Below are positions 24,140-32,485 of a DNA stretch of 35,688 bases, in pieces. The stretch spans positions 1 through 35,688 of the forward strand of contig JAFZXI010000016.1 in assembly GCA_017616855.1 (NCBI GenBank), written 5' to 3'. Within the stretch, counting starts at the first letter, position 1. The number at the start of each line of letters is the position of its first letter. This DNA comes from Clostridia bacterium (GTDB taxonomy: Bacteria > Bacillota > Clostridia > Oscillospirales > RGIG8002). Both the position numbers and the translations under genes were made by a program. The notes under the pieces are model-generated. The model was not told the origin of the DNA. It made no database searches and was given only the letters and a program-made list of their open reading frames with translations.

Positions 24140-24976
24140 ATGGACGAGATTATTCGCTTTGACGGCGTCAGCTTCTTCTACGGAAAGAGTGAAACGCCCG
24201 CGCTGAAAAATATAAATATGACCATCGGCAGGGGAGAGTTCGTCGCCGTCCTCGGACATAACGGCAGCGGCAAATCGACGCTCGGCAAGCTGATGAACTG
24301 CGTGCTTACGCCGACGGAAGGCAAGGTCTACACCGCCGGCATGGACACCTCCGACGAGGCGAACGTCTACGAGATACGCCGCCGCGCGGGAATGATATTC
24401 CAGAACCCCGATAACCAGCTCGTCGCCACCGTCGTTGAGGACGACGTCGCCTTCGCGCCGGAAAACCTCGGGCTTCCGCGCGAGGAGATACGCCGCCGCG
24501 TCGACGAATCGCTGAAAGCCGTCGGCATGTACGACTACCGCGACCATACGCCCGCGAACCTTTCCGGCGGACAGAAGCAGCGCGTCGCCATCGCCGGTGT
24601 GCTCGCGATGGAGCCGGAGTGTCTGATAATGGACGAGGCGACCTCGATGCTCGACCCGGTCGGCAGGCGCGAGGTTACGGCTATCGCCCACCGGCTCAAC
24701 GAGGAGCGCGGCATGACCGTCATATGCATAACCCACCACATGAGCGAGGCGGTCTCCGCCGACCGCGTCATCGTGCTGAAATCGGGCGAGATCCTGCTCG
24801 ACGGAACGCCGAAGGAGGTCTTCGCTCAGCGCGAAAGGATAGAAGAAAGCGGGCTTATACCGCCGCAGCCGTCGCAGCTCGCGAACGCCCTGCGCGACGA
24901 GGGCTTCGACATTCCCGCCGGAGTTCTCACCGCCGAGGAGTGCATCGACGCCGTAAAAGCCCTTTTGAAAGGATAA
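24140..24976 (+). CDS. ecfA1: Energy-coupling factor transporter ATPase EcfA1
   Basis: This 278-residue ABC ATPase has Walker A GHNGSGKST at residues 39-47, the Q-loop FQNPDNQLVATVVEDDVAF (its PDNQ is typical of EcfA1), signature LSGGQKQR and Walker B LIMDEATSMLDP, with a switch His in ITHHMSE. It powers vitamin and metal uptake by the ECF module together with EcfA2 and EcfT. The ATG follows directly on the previous stop; the only ribosome binding site candidate, GGAG, is rather far upstream. Confidence 0.93.
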   Translation: MDEIIRFDGVSFFYGKSETPALKNINMTIGRGEFVAVLGHNGSGKSTLGKLMNCVLTPTEGKVYTAGMDTSDEANVYEIRRRAGMIFQNPDNQLVATVVEDDVAFAPENLGLPREEIRRRVDESLKAVGMYDYRDHTPANLSGGQKQRVAIAGVLAMEPECLIMDEATSMLDPVGRREVTAIAHRLNEERGMTVICITHHMSEAVSADRVIVLKSGEILLDGTPKEVFAQRERIEESGLIPPQPSQLANALRDEGFDIPAGVLTAEECIDAVKALLKG

Positions 24977-24982
24977 CCCGAA

Positions 24983-25828
24983 TTGATAACCATTTCCACG
25001 GAAAACCTGATACACACCTATTCGCCCGGCAGTCCGTTTGAAAAGACCGCCGTCGACGGCGTGTCGTTCACGCTGACCAGCGGCGAAGTCATGGGCGTAA
25101 TCGGGCATACCGGCAGCGGCAAATCCACACTTATCCGCCACCTCAACGGCCTGCTGAAACCCACCTCCGGCACAGTTAAGGTGGACGGCGAAGACATCTT
25201 CGCCAAGGGCTACAAGCGGGGTAAGCTCCGCAGCCGCGTCGGGCTCGTGTTTCAGTATCCGGAATATCAGCTTTTCGACGAGACGGTCGAGAAGGATATA
25301 GCGTTCGGGCCGCGCAACATGGACTGCGACGACGAGGAGATAAAACGCCGCGTCGTGAAGGCAGCGGAGTTCGCGGGTCTGACCGAAGCGGAGCTGAAGG
25401 CGTCGCCCTTCGAGCTTTCGGGCGGACAGAAGCGCCGCGCGGCGCTCGCGGGCGTGCTCGCGATGGAGCCGGAGGCGCTGATTCTCGACGAACCCGCGGC
25501 GGGACTCGACCCCGTTTCGCGCCGCCGCATAATGCTCGATATCCTCGCCTTCGCGAAGGAGACGAACGCCGCGATCCTGCTCGTCAGCCATTCGATGGAA
25601 GACATCGCCGCTTATACGAACAAGGTCGCCGTCATGCGCGACGGAAAGTTCGTCATGCAGGGCGAAACGCGCGAGATCTTCTCCCGCGTCGGGGAGCTCG
25701 CGGAACACGGGCTTTCCGTACCGCAGGTGACGCGCATCTGCACCGAATGCGGCTGCGAAGGCACCGTCCTTACCGTTGAGGAGGGCGCGAAGGCGCTCTC
25801 GGATATGCTGAGGGGGTGCGCGGAATGA
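24983..25828 (+). CDS. ecfA2: Energy-coupling factor transporter ATPase EcfA2
   Basis: This 281-residue ABC ATPase has Walker A GHTGSGKST, the EcfA2-type Q-loop FQYPEYQLFDETVEKDIAFG, signature LSGGQKRR and Walker B LILDEPAAGLDP, with VSHSMED after it. Start is a TTG at 24983 with AAAGGA 9 bases upstream. It pairs with EcfA1 and its stop overlaps the start of ecfT. Confidence 0.93.
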   Translation: MITISTENLIHTYSPGSPFEKTAVDGVSFTLTSGEVMGVIGHTGSGKSTLIRHLNGLLKPTSGTVKVDGEDIFAKGYKRGKLRSRVGLVFQYPEYQLFDETVEKDIAFGPRNMDCDDEEIKRRVVKAAEFAGLTEAELKASPFELSGGQKRRAALAGVLAMEPEALILDEPAAGLDPVSRRRIMLDILAFAKETNAAILLVSHSMEDIAAYTNKVAVMRDGKFVMQGETREIFSRVGELAEHGLSVPQVTRICTECGCEGTVLTVEEGAKALSDMLRGCAE

Positions 25829-26664
25829 GAGATATAACCCTCGGCAGCTACTACCGCGCCGATTCCGTTATCCACCGCATGGACGCCCGCGTGAAGATAC
25901 TGCTTATGATTGTCCTCATGGGCGCGATATTCACGGCGCGCGGGACGGTTTCCTTCGCGGCGGTGTTCCTTTTCAGCGTCGCGGTGATGATAATGACGCG
26001 CGTGCCGCTGAAGCTTTATCTAAAGAGTCTTCGCCCGCTGCTGATACTCGTGATATTCACCTCGCTGCTGAATATGTTTTACACCTCCGGCGAGATATAC
26101 CTTTTCCGGTGGTGGATATTCCACCCGACGTTCGAGGGCGTGCTGTTTTCGCTGAAAATGATCGTCCGCATCGTCAGTTTGATAATAATCAGTTCCGCGC
26201 TGATGTACACGACGACGCCCGTCGCGCTGACCGACGCGCTCGAAAGCATCTTCAAGCCGCTGAAGCTCGTGCGCTTCCCGGTCCACGAGGCGGCGCTGAT
26301 GATGACGCTCGCGCTCCGCTTCATTCCGACGCTGCTCGAGGAAGCGGATAAGATAATGGCGGCGCAGAAGGCGAGGGGCGCGGATTTCGAGAGCGGAGGC
26401 CTGCTCCGCAGGGCGAAGGCGCTGATTCCCGTGCTCGTGCCGCTGCTCGTGTCGGCGTTCCGGCGCGCGCCGGAGCTCGCCACGGCGATGGAGTGCCGCT
26501 GCTACAAGGGCGGCGAGGGGAGAACGAAGCTCCGCGTGATGAAGGCGGGATACCGCGACGCGCTCGCGGCGGCGATAGTCCTGCTCCTGCTCGGCGCGGT
26601 GATATTCGCAAGGGTGAAAGGATTTGACATACCCCCATGGAGCGTAATATTAAACTTGACATAA
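25825..26664 (+). CDS. ecfT: Energy-coupling factor transporter transmembrane protein EcfT
   Basis: This 279-residue membrane protein has about five helices and the two coupling-helix motifs. The first, QKARGADF, is the usual Ala-Arg-Gly. The second reads MECRCYKGGEGRT, with the Arg kept but flanked by Cys; this variant is known in Clostridia. EcfT joins the two ATPases to exchangeable substrate-binding S components, none of which is encoded here. The ATG at 25825 is used because AGGGGG lies 8 bases upstream; an in-frame GTG at 25816 overlaps that site. Confidence 0.92.
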   Translation: MRDITLGSYYRADSVIHRMDARVKILLMIVLMGAIFTARGTVSFAAVFLFSVAVMIMTRVPLKLYLKSLRPLLILVIFTSLLNMFYTSGEIYLFRWWIFHPTFEGVLFSLKMIVRIVSLIIISSALMYTTTPVALTDALESIFKPLKLVRFPVHEAALMMTLALRFIPTLLEEADKIMAAQKARGADFESGGLLRRAKALIPVLVPLLVSAFRRAPELATAMECRCYKGGEGRTKLRVMKAGYRDALAAAIVLLLLGAVIFARVKGFDIPPWSVILNLT

Positions 26665-27377
26665 CCTATATCGGCAGCGCCTACTGCGGCTGGCAGTCGC
26701 AGCGCAACGGCAGGACTGTGCAGGAAACGCTCGCCGCCGCCATCGAGAAGCTGACCGGCGCGTACCCGAAGCTTCACGGCTGCGGCAGGACCGACGCCGG
26801 CGTCCACGCGAAAAACTACTGCTGCTCCTTCAAGACGCCGTCGAAGGCGTCGCCGGAGACCTTCGTGCGCGGGCTGAACGCCCTGCTCCCGCGGGACATC
26901 GCGGTCAAGTCCGCTTCCGAAGCGGCGCCGGACTTTCACGCGCGCTTCAGCGTGACGGGGAAGAAATACGAATATTACATACTCAACTCGAAAACGCGCG
27001 ATCCCTTCCGGGAAGGCCGCGCCCTCCACTATCCCCATCCGCTCGACGAAAAGCAGCTCGACCGCGCCGCGAAGGCGTACCTCGGCGAGCACGATTTCTC
27101 GGCGTTCTGCGCCGCGGGCGGCTCGGTGAAGGATAAGGTCAGAACGATAACCGAAGCGTCCGTCCGGCGCGAAGGCGACGTCGTCGTCTTTTCGGTCGCC
27201 GGCAACGGTTTCCTTTACAACATGGTGCGCATAATGGTCGGCACGCTGCTCGCCGTCGCGCAGGGCAAGATCGCGCCCGACGCGATTCCCGCGATCATCG
27301 CTTCCGGCGACAGGGACGCCGCCGGCGCCACCGCCAAGCCGCAGGGCTTGTATCTGAGCGAAGTATATTACGACTGA
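26637..27377 (+). CDS. truA: tRNA pseudouridine(38-40) synthase TruA
   Basis: This 246-residue enzyme isomerises uridines in the anticodon arm of many tRNAs. The catalytic Asp53 is in GCGRTDAGVHA, and NIKLDITYIGSAYCGWQ at the start, KKYEYYILN and VAGNGFLYNMVRIMVGTLL are family blocks. The ATG at 26637 overlaps the end of ecfT by 28 bases, and the conserved N-terminus supports it. In many Firmicutes truA follows the ecf genes before rplM and rpsI; here those ribosomal genes are missing downstream. Confidence 0.95.
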   Translation: MERNIKLDITYIGSAYCGWQSQRNGRTVQETLAAAIEKLTGAYPKLHGCGRTDAGVHAKNYCCSFKTPSKASPETFVRGLNALLPRDIAVKSASEAAPDFHARFSVTGKKYEYYILNSKTRDPFREGRALHYPHPLDEKQLDRAAKAYLGEHDFSAFCAAGGSVKDKVRTITEASVRREGDVVVFSVAGNGFLYNMVRIMVGTLLAVAQGKIAPDAIPAIIASGDRDAAGATAKPQGLYLSEVYYD

Positions 27378-27387
27378 CGGAGATATT

Positions 27388-28593
27388 ATGGAAGAGAAGT
27401 ACCTGAACGCCCCCGCGGAAGAACCGGAAGAGCCGGAAACCCCGCAAAGACGGGAGCCCACCCGCGAGGAAAAAGCGAAAAAGCGCCGCCGCAAGCGGAT
27501 ACTGAAGGCCGTGTTCTGGATTGCGGTCCTCGGCGTTGCCGCGTGGTTTTTCCTTTTCGGCAACGACGTTATCTCCTTCCGCGGCATAAAGAACTTCTTT
27601 ATCGAGACCTTCACGACGACGAAGGACGACCAGGTCGCGACGCTGAACGGCACCTCCGTCATCGACGTGCGGCTGATGGGCTCGGACGTGCTCGTGCTCA
27701 GCGACATCGGCGTTATGCTTATGAGCGGCAGCGGCAGGGAACTGCTGACGGCGCAGCACGGCTGCGCTTCGCCCGCCGTCGTGTCGTGCGGAGACAGGTT
27801 CCTCGTCTTTGACCGCGGCGGAGCGCGCTGGGAGCTTTACTCGAAGGACGGCCTGATGCGCGAGGGCGCCGCCGAATACGACATAATCGACGCCGCCGTC
27901 GCCTCAAACGGCGCGATGGCGCTCGTTACCTCCTCGAAGAGCTATCACAACGAGGTGCATTACTACGATTCCGACGGCGCGGAGACTTACGTCTGGTACT
28001 CCGCCGATAACTATATCTACAAGGTCGGCATGCGCTATAACGGCAAGGCGTTCACCGCGCTCGGCATGAGCTCCGACGGCGGCGAAAGCGCGGTCATCGC
28101 GTTCATGTTCGACCCGCGCAGCAAGAACGAGCCGTTCAGGGCGCAGCTCGGCGGTAATATTTTCTATTACGTTTCATATAAAGGTAGTAACGTCACGCTT
28201 ATCGGCGCGGAAAGCGCCGTGACGCTTAACGACGAAGGTGAAACCGAAAACACCTACGACTACGAGGGCATGGCGCTTAAGGGCTACTCCGCTACGGACG
28301 ACCGCACGGTGCTGGTGTTCAGCAAATACGGCGTCGGCAGGGACCACACCGTCGTCTCGCTCGATTCCGACGGCGAGCTTTACGCGAGCGCGGACGTTTC
28401 GGTCGACTTCCGCTCGGTGTCGGCGGGCAAGAGCGGCGTGACTCTGCTCGGCTCGCACGAGGTCTTCGTTTTCTCGAAGAAGCTCGAGCAGGAGAGCGAG
28501 TCCGAAACCTCCGCCGACGGCAGCTTCGCCTGCATTTCGGGCGATAACGTCTTCGTCTTCGGCGTCGGCAGTATAACCAAGATTGCCGTCTGA
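27388..28593 (+). CDS. DUF5711-type membrane-anchored beta-repeat protein
   Basis: This 401-residue protein has an acidic and basic cytoplasmic head (residues 1-38), one transmembrane helix at about 39-56 (LKAVFWIAVLGVAAWFFLF) and an outer body of repeated short beta segments that resembles a propeller, for example GSDVLVLSDIGVMLMSGSG and DRFLVFDRGGARWELYSKDG. This pattern matches DUF5711 proteins of Clostridia, identified from memory. Function is unknown. GGAG precedes the ATG, ten bases after truA, and the gene is followed by the CvpA-like gene 17 bases on. Confidence 0.75.
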   Translation: MEEKYLNAPAEEPEEPETPQRREPTREEKAKKRRRKRILKAVFWIAVLGVAAWFFLFGNDVISFRGIKNFFIETFTTTKDDQVATLNGTSVIDVRLMGSDVLVLSDIGVMLMSGSGRELLTAQHGCASPAVVSCGDRFLVFDRGGARWELYSKDGLMREGAAEYDIIDAAVASNGAMALVTSSKSYHNEVHYYDSDGAETYVWYSADNYIYKVGMRYNGKAFTALGMSSDGGESAVIAFMFDPRSKNEPFRAQLGGNIFYYVSYKGSNVTLIGAESAVTLNDEGETENTYDYEGMALKGYSATDDRTVLVFSKYGVGRDHTVVSLDSDGELYASADVSVDFRSVSAGKSGVTLLGSHEVFVFSKKLEQESESETSADGSFACISGDNVFVFGVGSITKIAV

Positions 28594-28610
28594 CGCGAAA
28601 GGAGCGTAAA

Positions 28611-29315
28611 ATGAAGCTTGCACTTGACATAGGCGTCGCGGTCATAATCGCGCTGTTCGTATTCCTCGGGGTGAAGAAGGGCTTTCTCCGGACGGTCATA
28701 GGCCTTGCCGGAATGGTTGCCGTATTCCTGCTCGCGTATTACCTTTCGGCGCCGCTCGGCAACGCGCTCGATAAAGGGTTCATCAACTCCGCCTTCCGCA
28801 ACACCGCCGCGAACCGCATAGCGAAAAACGTCGGCGTGGAGCTTCAGACGGGCGATAAAGAGGAACAGCTCGAGGGCTTCGAGACCGAGATAGAGCAGTA
28901 TAACGAAACCAACGAGGACGGCGTCCTTACCATCCTCGGCTTTGGCAGGGAAAAGATAAAGCAGGCGGCGGCGGAAGCGTCCGGCAGCTTTGTCAAAGGG
29001 ATATTCTCCCTCGTCGACAAGGCGTCCGCCGCGACCTCGAAGGTGCTCGCGGTGATATTGCTTATCATCGGCGGCTTCCTGCTTGTCGCGCTGGTGAAGA
29101 TGCTCATCAGGCCGCTGCTTAAAGCGCTGCATCTCGGCGCTTTCGACTCTGTGCTCGGAGGAGTGCTCGGCGCCGCGCGCGGAATCATAATCGTGCTGCT
29201 GGTCGCTTTCGTCGTGCGGCTCGCGCTCCCCGCTATAGGCGGAACGCTCACCCGCGACGATATCGAAAGCACGATATTCTTCAAGCACGCCTACCACCTC
29301 GTCGACGGCGAGTGA
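28611..29315 (+). CDS. CvpA family membrane protein
   Basis: This 234-residue protein has an N-terminal helix pair (IGVAVIIALFVFLGVKKGFL, then VIGLAGMVAVFLLAYYLSA) and two further helices at about 140-165 and 182-205. The G-x-x-K-G-F-x-R start is typical of the CvpA family, named for colicin V production but widespread in bacteria that lack it. The 40-120 segment is a charged loop outside the usual core. AAAGGAG lies before the ATG. A 67-base AT-rich gap follows, with a TATAAT at 29327-29332 but no good -35, so a weak promoter for pgsA is possible. Confidence 0.82.
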   Translation: MKLALDIGVAVIIALFVFLGVKKGFLRTVIGLAGMVAVFLLAYYLSAPLGNALDKGFINSAFRNTAANRIAKNVGVELQTGDKEEQLEGFETEIEQYNETNEDGVLTILGFGREKIKQAAAEASGSFVKGIFSLVDKASAATSKVLAVILLIIGGFLLVALVKMLIRPLLKALHLGAFDSVLGGVLGAARGIIIVLLVAFVVRLALPAIGGTLTRDDIESTIFFKHAYHLVDGE

Positions 29316-29382
29316 TTTCACGAAAATATAATTTATAACTCATAGAATCGTTAAAACCATACTTCATTATAGGAGTGATGAC

Positions 29383-30165
29383 ATGAATATCCCGAATATT
29401 CTGACGACCTTCCGCTTCATTCTGATACCCTTCTTTTTCTGGGCGTACACGTCCGATCATTTTCTCGCCGCGGCGATAATCTTCTTTGTCGCGGGCGTGA
29501 CCGACGTGCTCGACGGCATGATCGCGAGGAAGTTTAATATGACGACCGACCTCGGCAAGATCATCGATCCCCTCGCGGACAAGCTGATGCAGATGTGCGC
29601 CGTCGTGCTGCTCGCGATAGAGTTCAAGCCGCTGCTCTGGCTCCTCGCGGTGCTCTGCGCCAAGGAGGTCCTGCAGATCATCGGCGGCTTCAAGCTGATA
29701 AAGGATAAAAAGGAGATAATGCCTTCCAAGTGGTACGGCAAGCTTAACACGGCGATAATCTTCGTCTTCCTGAGCTTGCTCATCTGGCGCGGCTACGGCG
29801 TCGAGGGACACCTCGACGACGCGGGCGTTTCGCTCGGCTGGGGCATTCCGGAATGGATATGCTACATAGTCTTCGGCGTCGTCGGCGTGCTGCTCGTGTA
29901 TTCGTTCATCAGGTACTACATCGAGGGCTTCAAGGGCGCGTACAAGCGCGCCGCGGTGCAGGCGGAGCGCCACGCCGAAAAGGCGGAGAAGCTCGCCGAG
30001 CGCGCCGAGAAACACGCCGAGAAGGCGAAGGAACGCGCGGACGTCGCCGTCAAGAACGCCGAGCAGGCGGTCGAAAAGGCGAACTCCAAAGCGGAGAAGG
30101 CCGCGTCCAAAGCGGAGGAAGCCGCGAAAATAGTTTCCGAAAAGGGATCAAACCCCGAAGAATAG
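29383..30165 (+). CDS. pgsA: CDP-diacylglycerol--glycerol-3-phosphate 3-phosphatidyltransferase with charged C-terminal tail
   Basis: This 260-residue membrane enzyme makes phosphatidylglycerol phosphate. The CDP-alcohol phosphotransferase motif is complete: Asp41, Asp44, Gly45, Ala48, Arg49, Gly58, Asp62 and Asp66, with the standard spacing. The catalytic part ends near residue 185, the normal family length. From about 187 to 260 it carries an extra tail of Ala, Glu and Lys in a heptad-like rhythm (AERHAEKAEKLAERAEKHAE), likely a long cytoplasmic helix or coiled coil. AGGAG precedes the ATG. The enzyme call is firm, although relatives with other acceptor alcohols share the motif. The tail function is unknown. 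Confidence 0.88.
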   Translation: MNIPNILTTFRFILIPFFFWAYTSDHFLAAAIIFFVAGVTDVLDGMIARKFNMTTDLGKIIDPLADKLMQMCAVVLLAIEFKPLLWLLAVLCAKEVLQIIGGFKLIKDKKEIMPSKWYGKLNTAIIFVFLSLLIWRGYGVEGHLDDAGVSLGWGIPEWICYIVFGVVGVLLVYSFIRYYIEGFKGAYKRAAVQAERHAEKAEKLAERAEKHAEKAKERADVAVKNAEQAVEKANSKAEKAASKAEEAAKIVSEKGSNPEE

Positions 30166-30175
30166 GAGAACTGAA

Positions 30176-32452
30176 ATGCTTTGCAGCAGATGTAAAAAAC
30201 GCGTAGCCGTCGTTTTCGTCACCAAGATGGAAAACGGCAACCAGACCAACGAGGGCTACTGCATTCCGTGCGCAAGGGAGCTTAACCTCCCGAATATCCG
30301 CGGCCTTATCGACAAGCTCGGCATGACCGAGGAGGATATGGAAGCGGTCAACGAGAGCATGGCGCAGATAATCGGCGACGGCGATATGTTCGAGCCGGGC
30401 GGCACCGCGCCGATGCCTTTCTTTCAGCTTTCCGGCGACAAGGACGGCAAGGACGATGGCAAAAAGGGCAAAGCCAAGGGCAAAAAGGGCGCCGAACAGC
30501 CCGAGAAGGAGCAGAAGCGCAAGTTCCTCGATAACTTCTGCATCAACCTTTCCGAGCGCGTCCGCCAGGGCAAAGTCGACCGCATCATCGGACGCGACAA
30601 GGAGATCTACCGCGCCGTCCAGATCCTCAACCGCCGCATAAAGAACAACCCCTGCCTCATCGGCGAAGCCGGCGTCGGCAAGACCGCCATCGCCGAGGGG
30701 CTCGCATACGCGCTGCAGAACGCGGACTATATCCCTCCGCGCCTGCGCAAAAAGGAGATCCACCTGCTCGATCTGACCGCGCTTGTCGCGGGCACGCAGT
30801 TCCGCGGGCAGTTCGAGAGCCGCGTCAAGGGGCTCGTCGACGAGGTCAAGCGCGAGGGGAATATCATTCTTTTCATCGACGAGGTGCATAACCTCATCGG
30901 CACGGGCGAGAGCGAGGGCGGCATGAACGCCGCGAATATCCTCAAGCCCGCCCTTTCCCGCGGTGAGATACAGGTCATCGGCGCGACCACCTTCGGCGAA
31001 TACCGCAAGTATATCGAGAAGGACGCCGCGCTCGAGCGCCGCTTCCAGTCGATAAACGTCGACGAACCCTCCGTCGCCGAGACCGCCGCCATCCTCGAGG
31101 GGATAAAGGGCTATTACGAAGAACACCACGGCGTCAAGCTGGACGAGGGACTTTGCTACAAAGCCGCCGTCCTCGCCGCGAAATACATCACCGACCGCTT
31201 CATGCCGGATAAGGCGATAGACCTTATCGACGAGGCGTGCTCCACCGCGAGCATAAAGAACAAGGAAGCGGCGAAGTTGGCGGAACTTGAGGAGAAGATC
31301 GCCGACCTCTCCGCGCGCGAGGAGGAGCTGACGAATAACGAGGCCTCCGAGGGCGTTGAGGACAATAAGGACGAGGTCTTCAAGGAGATCGCCGACCTGC
31401 GCGTCGAGCGCTGCCGTCTCGAAGAGGACGCCGAGAAGCTCCGCAAAAAGAACCTGATAATGCCCGTCACGATAGCGGAGCTTGCCTCCGTCATCGAGAT
31501 GTGGACAGGCATCTCCGCCGACCGCATCAAGGAGCAGGAGTTCGATAAGCTCTCGCTGCTTGAGCAGCGCATAAAGCAGCGCGTCATCGGGCAGGACGAG
31601 GCGGTCGAGGCCGTCGTCCGCGCGGTCAAGCGCGCCCGCGCGGGACTTACGACGAGGCGCAGGCCCGCGTCCTTCGTCTTCATGGGTCCGACCGGCGTCG
31701 GCAAGACCGAGCTCGTGCGCGTCATGGCGGAGGAGCTGTTCGATACAAAAGAGAACTTCATCCGCCTCGATATGTCTGAGTATATGGAGAAGCATTCCGT
31801 CTCCAAGCTCGTCGGCTCGCCTCCCGGCTACATCGGCTACGACGAGCAGGGGCAGCTTACAGAGCGCGTCCGCCGCAAGCCGAACTCGATAATCCTCTTC
31901 GACGAGATCGAGAAGGCGCACGCCGACGTGCTGAACATACTGCTTCAGATACTCGACGAGGGCCGCCTGACCGACGCACACGGCAGGCGCGTCAACTTCG
32001 AGAATACCATCGTCGTAATGACCTCCAACGCGGGCAGCGGCACCGGCGTTTCGACGCTCGGCTTCACCGGCGGCGGGGGCGGCAGCTTCGATAAGACGAA
32101 GGCGGAGAAGGCGCTGAAAGAGATAATGCGCCCCGAGCTGCTCAGCCGTATCGACGACGTCATCTATTTCAACAAGCTGACGCTCGATAATTACAAAGCC
32201 ATCGCCGGTCTGATGCTCGACGAGCTCGCCGCCGGCATGAAGGAGAAGGGGCTTTCCCTCGAATACGGCGACGACGTCCGCGCCTGGCTCGCGGAGCGCG
32301 CCGAAGGCAGTCAGCAGTCCGCGCGCGAGCTGCGCCGGCTGATACGCCGCAACGTCGAGGATGAGGTCGCCGAGTTGATGGTGACGGGGAAGATAACCTC
32401 CGGCGTTTCCATCGCCGCCGACGGCGACAACCTCAAGATCACCGCGAAGTAA
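30176..32452 (+). CDS. Clp ATPase with N-terminal zinc finger (ClpE/ClpC type)
   Basis: This 758-residue double AAA+ unfoldase starts with a four-cysteine zinc-binding segment (CSRCKKR, then CIPC), as in ClpE, in place of the usual Clp N-repeat domain. Residues 85-115 are a charged Lys/Gly linker. The first ATPase has Walker [14 protein letters not shown] and Walker [17 protein letters not shown] coiled M-like segment lies at about 360-425. The second ATPase has [13 protein letters not shown] and [12 protein letters not shown]. An LGF tripeptide after the second ATPase sensor region is at the place of the loop that docks ClpP. It should feed unfolded substrates to ClpP; no clpP gene is nearby. 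AGGAG lies before the ATG. Confidence 0.92.
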   Translation: MLCSRCKKRVAVVFVTKMENGNQTNEGYCIPCARELNLPNIRGLIDKLGMTEEDMEAVNESMAQIIGDGDMFEPGGTAPMPFFQLSGDKDGKDDGKKGKAKGKKGAEQPEKEQKRKFLDNFCINLSERVRQGKVDRIIGRDKEIYRAVQILNRRIKNNPCLIGEAGVGKTAIAEGLAYALQNADYIPPRLRKKEIHLLDLTALVAGTQFRGQFESRVKGLVDEVKREGNIILFIDEVHNLIGTGESEGGMNAANILKPALSRGEIQVIGATTFGEYRKYIEKDAALERRFQSINVDEPSVAETAAILEGIKGYYEEHHGVKLDEGLCYKAAVLAAKYITDRFMPDKAIDLIDEACSTASIKNKEAAKLAELEEKIADLSAREEELTNNEASEGVEDNKDEVFKEIADLRVERCRLEEDAEKLRKKNLIMPVTIAELASVIEMWTGISADRIKEQEFDKLSLLEQRIKQRVIGQDEAVEAVVRAVKRARAGLTTRRRPASFVFMGPTGVGKTELVRVMAEELFDTKENFIRLDMSEYMEKHSVSKLVGSPPGYIGYDEQGQLTERVRRKPNSIILFDEIEKAHADVLNILLQILDEGRLTDAHGRRVNFENTIVVMTSNAGSGTGVSTLGFTGGGGGSFDKTKAEKALKEIMRPELLSRIDDVIYFNKLTLDNYKAIAGLMLDELAAGMKEKGLSLEYGDDVRAWLAERAEGSQQSARELRRLIRRNVEDEVAELMVTGKITSGVSIAADGDNLKITAK

Positions 32453-32485
32453 AAAAACAAATATATATCGAAAGGACAGAAAACC

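Noticed and set aside
21953-25708. Very long open frame on the minus strand (over 1200 codons)
   Set aside because: It is antisense to ruvA, ruvB, the methyltransferase and the ecfA genes, all with clear family motifs. Long antisense frames are expected in GC-rich coding DNA, and the translation is Arg/Asp/Val/Ala-rich without any motif.
29316-29382. Possible promoter before pgsA
   Set aside because: A TATAAT exists at 29327-29332, but no -35-like hexamer lies 16-18 bases upstream, so it was not listed as a separate feature.
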